Shown here one piece after another: positions 13,101 to 22,600 of a DNA stretch of 64,000 bases (positions are counted from its first letter, which is position 1; each line of letters opens with the position of its first letter). Under the pieces are notes generated by a model that had not been told where the DNA came from, searched no databases, and worked only from the letters and a program-made list of their open reading frames with translations. Position numbers and translations under genes: made by a program. The stretch covers positions 20,677,218-20,741,217 of the forward strand of contig NC_084850.1 of the NCBI RefSeq assembly GCF_033115175.1. Reading direction: 5' to 3'. This stretch comes from Lepus europaeus (lineage: Eukaryota; Chordata; Mammalia; Lagomorpha; Leporidae).

Positions 13101-16100
13101 AATTGTTTTTGCTTGATTTTTTGTGACTCTTATATTTTATATAGTGAACATGTGTTATTTATGTAATTTGAACAGCAAAATATCAAATAAATGCCATTAT
13201 ATTTCCAGTTAATGAAATTATGGGGTGTCTTGTTATTGTTGATAAGTTAAAGTCCAAATCTGACTAGTTTTTTTTTTTTTAATCTTCCTATTATCCAAAC
13301 TGTTTTCCCAAGTTCATCTCAGGCTTTTCCCCACAGCTGTGCTAATCTGGAGTATTATAGTTTTCTTCTCTGTTCCCCTAACTTGATTTATGTTTCCTTT
13401 TCCTTGATGTCTCCTAATGCCAACGGGAAATTCATGTTTGTTAGGCAAACTAGTTTTCTTTCACAACCCAAGTCAAAATACTTCCTCCTAGAAAATCCTA
13501 TATTCTCCATCTAAACAGTTTTCCAGAAACTGATTTTTGTACTACCTTTTGTCATTTATCACAACTTGCCTTGAATTAGTTATTTTTGTTCTTTACTCTT
13601 TGTGAATTAATGAAGAACAGGAATAGCCTGTCTTTTATCTTTAAATCTAATACCATTAGTACTTTAAATCAGGGGGGGTAAAATATCATGCATAAATATT
13701 CTTTTTAAATATTTGTACAGCACAATGCATGAGGCTAATGAAAACTATGTACTTTATTATGTACTGATACTGGTCCATCAGTTGTCATCACTGTACCCAA
13801 TCAAGGCAAGCTGCTAATATAGGGGAAAGTAAAGGCGCAGGTGACAGAATCTATGGGAACTCTACTCTCTGTTCAGTTTTTGTAAACTGCTACAATAAAT
13901 AAAGTAAAAATGAGAAGATGGTGGAGCTTAGGCACATTTTATGAATTTGTGTCTATGATGTGTTTATTGGTTGAAATTCACTCATCAATGTATATTATGT
14001 TTCAGGTATTTCCCGAACAACAGTATCTTCAGTATATGCTTCTTTTACATGTTGGTTGTATGTGAGTAACTGCTTCTTTGCTTTCCAGGTGGATGATTTC
14101 TGTGATAACCTCCACAGTGAACAATCAGAATCCCATAGCAGAGATTCATTTGGCTGTCTTAACTCTCTGATGGGTGGTGCTGACTCCATTAATTCCACAG
14201 GTTACTTCTCTGTACACATTGATTGCAAAGGTACAAATAACATTCTGTTAAATTTCAAATTACTTTGACCTATTTTAAATTTTTTATGAATTGGATGTGT
14301 GGATGATTAAAAGTATTTCCTGTGTCAAATTTAAATTTAGATGTCTACATTGTATTTTTTAAAAAGATTTATTTATTTATTCGAAAGTTAGAGTTACACA
14401 GAGAGAGGAGAGGCAGAGATAGAGAGAGGTCTTCCATCCCCTGGTTCACTCCCCAATTGGCAGCAACAGCCAAGCTGCACCAATCCAAAGCCAGAAGCCA
14501 GGAGCTTCTTTCAGGTCCCCTACTTGGGTGCAGGGGCCCAAGGTCTTGGGCCATCTTCTACTGTTTTCCCAGGCCATAGCAGAGAGCTGGACTGAAAGTA
14601 GAGCAGCCAGGATTCGAACCAGCACCCAGATGGGATGCAGGCAGTGGCTTTACCCACTATGCCACAGTGCCGGCTCCCTGCATTTTACTTTAAAAGTTCA
14701 AAAATATATGCCACAAGGAAGAGATTCATAATACTTTTGAAAATTTGTGCTATCATTTGTTACATTTCATTTATTGGATGCAGTTAATATTGTTGCAATT
14801 TTTATTCATGTAGGTACTGGAATTTCTTTGTAAATACAATTTCTTTTATGTGTGATAATTGAAGACCAAACTATGATTTGTTTATGTAACTATGGAGAAG
14901 ATGTGATGCTATTTTTCCTTTTCTCTTGTTAATAGAACCTAGAAGCAAGAGCTGATTTGGCTAACAGCATATAAGCATACTGATAGGACTACATTTAGTA
15001 CAGGATAAACAACTTTCATGAAAATAAATTTTATTAATTTTAAATATTTTACTAATGCATAAATGCTGTTAAAAGTGAGCAACGTTGGGGCCGGCACTGT
15101 GGCATAGTAGGTGGGGCTGCTGCGGGCAGTGCTGGTATCTCATATGGGCGCTGGTTCGAGACCCAGCTGTTCCACTTCCAATCCAGCCCTCTGCTATGGC
15201 CTGAGAAAGCAGTAGAAGGTGGCCCAAGTCCTTGGGCCCCTGCACCCATGTGAGAGACTGGGAGGAGGCTCCTAGCTCCTGGCTTCGGATCGGCGCAGCC
15301 CCGGCCATTGTGGTCATTTGGAGAGTGAACCAGCGGATTGAATACCTCTCTCTCTCTCTCTCTCTGCCTCTCTTTCTCTCTCTGTGTAACTCTGACTTTC
15401 AGATAAATAAATAAATCTTTTAAAAAAGGTAAGCAACTTCATCTTGCAATCTTTTTTAAAAAAATTATTTATTTGAAAGCGTTACAGAGAGAGGTAGAGA
15501 TAGAGAGAGAGGTCTTCCATCTGCTTGTTCACTCCCCAATTGGCCGCAACAGCCAGAGCTGTGCCGATCCGAAGCCAGGAGCCAGGAGCTTCTTCTGGGC
15601 CTCCCATGTGGGTACAGGGGCCCAAGGACTTGGGCCATCTTCTACTGCTTTGCAAGGCCATAGCAGAGAGCTGGATCAGAAGTGGAGCAGCCAGGTCTTG
15701 AACAGGTGCCCATATGGGATGCCAGCGCTTCAGGCCAGGGCGTTTACCCGCTGTGCCACAGCGCCGGCCCCATTTTACAATCTTATACATGTGAATTTCT
15801 ACTATAGGTTACAAAATTACAGGTACAGAGATACTCTTTTTAATGCTTCAGAGTCTTTAAAATAACTGTTTGATATAGCCTCATACCTTTCTGCATTTGT
15901 GTGTGTGTGTCTGTTCACTGTTGAATTGTGTTTGTAATTATAAGATATAAAATTTTGCTGTATTATGCTTAAAGAGACAATTTGTTCATTTTTATGATAG
16001 AAGAATGGATATTGGCAAAATGACGGTAAAGAAAATATTATTACACTCTGCCTGTATCTTTACACTGTATCTCACAGTGCAACTGGAGGAGACAACCATG

Positions 16101-18058
16101 TGAATACAGTGAAATAGTGTGAACAGTGTTACTGATCCAAGCAATTAGAATAACTGACTGTGATGGTATGATATAGGGAAGGCTAAGTTGGCAAGGTGCT
16201 GTCTGAGCAGGACTCCACATTCCTGCATCTCCGTTTCTTGGCTGGATTTTGAGATGAATAGAAGTAAAAATTTTGTACATGCTTTAAGTGCAATCTGCTA
16301 ACTTTTTACTTCTGCACAATGAGGACAGTCAGCACAGTCACAGCAGCATGTTTCTATTTTACTTTTATTTGATGTAAAGCCAGAACTTGATCTTTATTGC
16401 TACTAATGTCCCAGAAATGATTATCTGGGTGTAGCTAGAATTTTTCATGACTTACTCAGCCAGAAATCTTCAATTATGAGAGAAAAAGTCCCTGTGAGTG
16501 CAGAATTCAACAGATAATTTCTAGGTACCAGTAACTCTGCCAGTCACCACCAAAGGTAGCCTTCTTAGGACAGTAATTTTTGTGATGGGAAATACTTGAA
16601 CACAGTTATAAAGTCTAAATGAAATATTTAGTCTAAATGAAATATAAAGTCTGAAATATTATCCTGGTGTCACAAATAAGGTACTTATTTTTCAGAGTAA
16701 TGTGACTTGCATATATACTAGAGAGGTTTAAAGGAAGTTCCACAAAGTCACATCCCTTCTTGGACTTGCCCCTGGATGAATTGCCCAGCAATCCAATATG
16801 TTACTCAGTCCAGGATTGCCTCCTCTGTTTCAATATGCCTGCTTAGTGACTGGTGAAGTCAGAGAAGGACCATATTTTTCCACTTCTGGCACTTCTGTGG
16901 TTGGGCTTGGCCCATGGGATGCAAGAGCAGGATAATGGAGTGGGTAGGGAGATGTTGGGATCATTATTTATTTAGCTCTCATTGCCAGGCTGTTGATAAT
17001 GTCTTTATGCTTTGTCCCATAGCCAGGGTTTTTGTTGCATAAACTAAACTACAGCCAAAGCTATACCTGAGACATCCACATCCACTATGATGGGACTTCA
17101 AAACTTTGTGAAAAAATGGGCATTATCATTCAATTCCTATTTAAATGAACTTATTGAAGCTTATTCCTTTTCTCTAACCTGAGACTTTTTTTTAAAAAAA
17201 AGGAGGATGTTACAGTTGATAAGAATTAAATATGATTTTGAAGTATTTGTACACTGGCTGACCTATTTTTTTAAGATTTATTTTACTACTTATTTGAAAG
17301 GAAGGGTGACATAGGGGCAGAGAGATAGATAGAGAAAGTCTTCCATCTGCTGGTTCACTCCCCAAGTGGCTGCAACAGCCAGAGCTGAGCCAGTCCAAAG
17401 CCAGGAGCTAGGAGCTTCTTCTGAGTCTCCCACACGGGTGCAGGATCCCAAGGACTTGGGCCATCTTCTACTGCTTCCCCAGGCCATAGCAGAGAGCTGG
17501 ATCAGAAGTGGAGCCGGGGACTGGCACTGTGGAGTAGTGGGTAAAGCTGCCTCCAGCAGTGTTGGCATCCCATATAGGTGCTGGTTTGTGTCCTGGCTGC
17601 TCCACTTCTGATCCAGCTCTCTGCTATGGCCTGGGAAAGCAGTAGAAGATGGCCCAAACCCTTGGGCCCCTGCACTCGCATAGGAGAACCGGAAAGAAGC
17701 TTCTGGTTCCTGGCTCCTGGCTTCAGATAGGCACAGCTCCGTCTGTTGCGGCCATCTGGGGAGTGAACCAGTGGATGGAAGACCTCTCTCTCTCTGCCTC
17801 TCCTCTCTGTATGTAACTCTGACTTTCAAATAAGTAAATCTTAAAAAATAAGAAGTAGAGCAGCCCGGACTTGAACTAGCACCCATATGAGATCCTGGCA
17901 CTGTAGGTGTCTGCTTTACCCACTACACCACCGTGCCAGCTGCTGACCTATTTGTTTCATAATTGGACCTCTAAAATAATATCATTCCACATTTTTTTAA
18001 AAAAATATTTATTTACTTGAAAGAGTTAGAGAAGGAGAGGCAGAGAGAGGGAGGGAGG

Positions 18059-18108
<50 letters not shown>

Positions 18109-21100
18109 GGAGGGAGGTCTTCCATCCACTGGTTCACTCCCCAGATGAATGCAATGGCAGGAGTTGAGAAGATTGCAGGAAGGACTACAGAATCAGGGGT
18201 TATCTCTCGATTCAATGCTGTCAGAAAGTGGAGGCAATTCTATGGTTGGGTATTTAGTGAGTGTCACACTGGCCATGGTTTTATCTGTGCTTAGGCAAAT
18301 TATGTTTAGTCAATTGTTACTCAAAAGTTAGAATAATTTTTTCTGGGGTTGTATTCTGTGAGATGGTTTATGTCCAACAGGAAAACAAAATGACCTCACT
18401 CTGGGTGTCAGAGCAGCTATTTATAGTATTGAGGTCTAGCTGTGAACTTCAGAGAAGTTTTGGACATCAAGGGCCAGTTTTTTTTTTTCTTTTCAGCTTC
18501 AATTCCATGACTTGGACAGAAATATAGAAATTTACTTAATCCTTTTTCGTTTTTAAATCCTCTGACAACATTTATCTGTGTGTGAAGTGTTTTTTCTAAT
18601 GGAGCTAACATATTAGTAGTAGTTGCTTCACTTTTCTAATGTACTTAAGAAAAATTGAAATAAAAATTTTTGGAAATAGAGCACACAACATAAAAGTTAC
18701 ACATTATGGAACTATATATAGAAATACTTGCTGTAGCTTCTCAAATTAACTTGAGGTCTGTGTGTCTTCTTCCAATATGTATGAGGGTATAAAATGAATA
18801 CTTTTATTTGATATTTATATTTAATTTTACTTTAATTTGGGTCCTGTAGTCTTCTTGTGCTTCAGTGATACCACAGTGGCCCTCTGTGTGGCCAGTAAAT
18901 GTTGTCTTAAACTGCTTAGATTGCAATAAAATATCACAGACATGGCTTAAACAATGGACATGCATTTTCTCCATGTTCTGAAGGCTAGAATTCCAAGATC
19001 TCTGCCTGTCCTTCTCCCTCTGTGTATCTCTGACCTCCAGATAATAAATAAATCTTTAAAAAAAGGAAATGGAAATTCCGATTAGCCTGATTTAATCTTT
19101 ACACTTTGTATACATATAACGAAGTATCACACTGTACCTCACAAAACTATACAGATGTGGAAATAGATAATGCACCAAAAAAAAAAAAAACAAGGAAAGT
19201 TAAATAAAGAAGGTGGATTTTTAAAAATAAATGAACCCAGTGGAGTGTACTCTTCAGCAAAATAGAAGAATCATAGCAACATTAACAAAACAAAACAGCA
19301 TGAATGGCAGCAGAGACAGAGATCTGAGCAGTGGACTCAAGACCAGCATGGGCCCTGAGTGGAACAAGAGGATGTTTCAAAACAGTGGTCAACCTAGAAC
19401 CATATATTCAGTGAAACACTTTTCCTTCTCAGAAAAGTAAAGACTAAGACTGTTAACCACCGAAAGGCTCTCAATGAACACACAGTAAAAGCTATTTCTG
19501 AGTTGGCAAATGATCACAGAAGACACAAGAAAATTGGGGAAGGGAAAGGGAACGGGGAAGGGATTAAATAGGCAGACAATAGGCTGCTAATCGTTAACAC
19601 AGAGATTGCCTCCACAAATCACTGATAATGAAGTGTAATTTGGGTGGGGGGAAAAGAAGATGGTGCTAAAACTCTAAAAATAAAGTATAAGACAAATGAA
19701 GAGGGCCCAGGTTTCTTGGATTTAGGAGGAAGAGCAGGGATATTATCTAGATTCTGTCAAGTAGACATATTAAGTTTTAAGGGTTAAGGGGAAATGAATT
19801 CTCATACTGTCTTTGAAGTAGGAACTGCACTTAAGATTTCAACCGAAAGGAAAGCTTTTTCTTATCAAATAACTCCAGCTAATGCACGTAGAAGAAATAA
19901 TAAGAAAATACCATTCCATTACCCCTAATTTAAAAGAAGAGTTCAGCAAGAATTACCAAAGGTTGCTAAAACTGTTTTATGAAATCTTCATGGGAACTGA
20001 ATATTGCAAAGTGTCACCCCACAGGTTACTTGTGAATCACAAGAAGAAAAACCAACCACTACAATGAAGGTGTCAGGCTTACCTCATCTAAACCCAGTAT
20101 AAATACCAGCATCACTATCATAAATGGACTGAGACAATTTGTGTATCCCTGTGTGAAGCAATGTGAAACAAACAGCATTGTCTAGGATGTATTTTCACCC
20201 CAAAAGGGTAACCTGCATCCAATCAAGTATTTAGCTCTCCTTGTTTACAGGAAATTCAGTATTTGGTAGAATAAGTTAACAACAGAAGGAAGCAATTAGG
20301 CAAATTAGAATTTGGGACTTTCAGGGGCCAGTGCCATAGTGCACTAGGTTAATCCTCCGTCTTCGGAGCCGCCATCCGATATAGGCGCCGGTTCTAGTCC
20401 CGGCTGCTCTTCTTCCAATCCCACTCTATGCTGTGGCCTGGGAAAGCAGTAGGAGATGGCCCAAGTGCTTGAGACCAGGAAGAAGCACCTGGCCCCTGGC
20501 TTCAGATCAGCACAGCTCCGGCTGTTGCAGTCATTTGGGGAGTGAACCAAAGGAAGGAAGACCTTTGTCTCTGTCTCTCCTTCTCACTGTCTGTAACTCT
20601 ACCTCTCAAATAAAATAAATAAAATCTTTAAAAACAAGAATTTGGGACTTTCTGCAAGGGAGTTGGCTTAGTCTCTACAGCTAGATAATGACAAGAAAAG
20701 GAAGATGGAAGAGATATTCAAGATTCAAAGAGGCTTCAGAGACATAAAACATAATGACTGAAAATGTATAGATCAAGATTGGATCTTAGTTTACACAAAG
20801 TAACAAAATATAATTTGGAAACAACTGGAGGAATTTGACTTCTAATTGGGTACTAACTAATTTCCTTTTTGATTGTTGTCTTTTTTGAAAGGCAGAGAGG
20901 CACATGAGAGAGAGGGACCAACAGAGACAGCTTCCAGCCACTGTTCCTTTCTCCTAAAGCCCACAATGTCCAGGTGTAGAAGAGACCAAAGCCAGGAGCC
21001 CAGAACTGAATCCAAGTCTCCTACATGGTGTCAAGGACTCAAGTACTTGACCATCACCTTCTGTCTCCCAGGATGTGCGTTAATAGGAATCTAGAATTGG

Positions 21101-22566
21101 GAACACAGCCAGGTTTTGAACCTGGAATAGAATATGGGTTTCTTATAGAGCATCTTAACAGCCAGGTCCTCCACCCATCCTGAAATTTTCTCATTTACAA
21201 GAGATTGTGTTAAACTATTTAGAGAAAAAAATGATGACTTTCTGCAACTTAAGGCATATATAAGGGCCAGCGCTGTGGCATAGCAGGTAAAGCCACCACC
21301 TGCAGTGCTGGTATCCTATATGGGTGTCTGTTCAAGTCCCTGCTGTTCCACTTCCAATGCAGCTCTCTGCTATGGCCTGGGAAAATAGTGGAAAATGGCC
21401 CAAGTCCTTGGGCTCCTACACCTGCATGGGACACCAGGAAGAAGCTCCTGCCTCCTGGCTTCAGATCAGCGCAGCTCTAACCAGTGCAGCCAATTTGGGA
21501 GTGAACCAGTGGATGAAAGACCTCTCCCTCTCTGCCTCTCCTTCTCTCTGTGTAACTCTTTCAAAATAAATTAATAAATTTTAAAAAGTATATATATATA
21601 TAATAAAACACACAAAGCAATTATGAAATGAAAAAGATGTTCAGTCTATCTGTGGCATGATAATAGGCTATGTAGTGCAATGCTGCCTTCAGGAAGACAA
21701 GAATATAACACAGTAGTTCTGCTGGGTGACAATGGAGACTAGGGCAAGATTAGTATAAGTGAAAGCTGTATGGTTTGGTTCGATTTTGGAAATACTTTGG
21801 AGGTAGAAGTGAACATATTGACTGAAGGAATAAACATTTGTAATGACAGAAGATTTGAGGGCTTAAAGATTTTTGAGCAGGGAATATTTTCCATCTTTAA
21901 GATTAGGGAAGACTGAAGGGCAAACTTGGGTGCATGAGAAGAATGCCATAAGCTCAGTTTTGGAAATAATAATCTGGGAAATCATTTGGATCTATGAAGC
22001 TGAGGTTAATTGGAGTTGCAGGTGTATGCATGTTGGAGCTTTCAGCCTGTAGCTATCATATAATGTATCATAAAATGAATAGATATATAAAAATAAAAGA
22101 GCAAGAGGCAAGATATCTGGTGCATGTTCTGGGTCATTCTAAAATTATTAGTAATGGAATTAGGAGGGACAAGGAAAGGACTATGAAAGGATGAGGAAGT
22201 GCTGGGTCATAGTGTACAGAACTGTTGAGCTTTAGTAGATATTGCTAGCTACCTGAAGTGGTTGTGTACCGATTTACACTTCTAAGAGCAGTGTTTAAGA
22301 ACTATGTTGGGCCGACGCTGTGGCATAGTGGGTAAACACCCTGGCCTAAAGCGCCAGCATCCCATATGGGCGCCGGTTCAAGACCCGGCTGCTCCACTTC
22401 TGATCCAGCTCTCTGCTATGGCCTGGGAAAGCAGTAGAAGATGGCCCAAGTCCTTGGGCCCCTGCACCCATGTGGGACGCCAAGAAGAAGCTCCTAACTC
22501 CTGGCTTCAGATCAGTGCAGCTCTAGCTGTTGCAGCCAATTGGGGAGTGAACCAATGGATGGAAGA

Positions 22567-22600
<34 letters not shown>

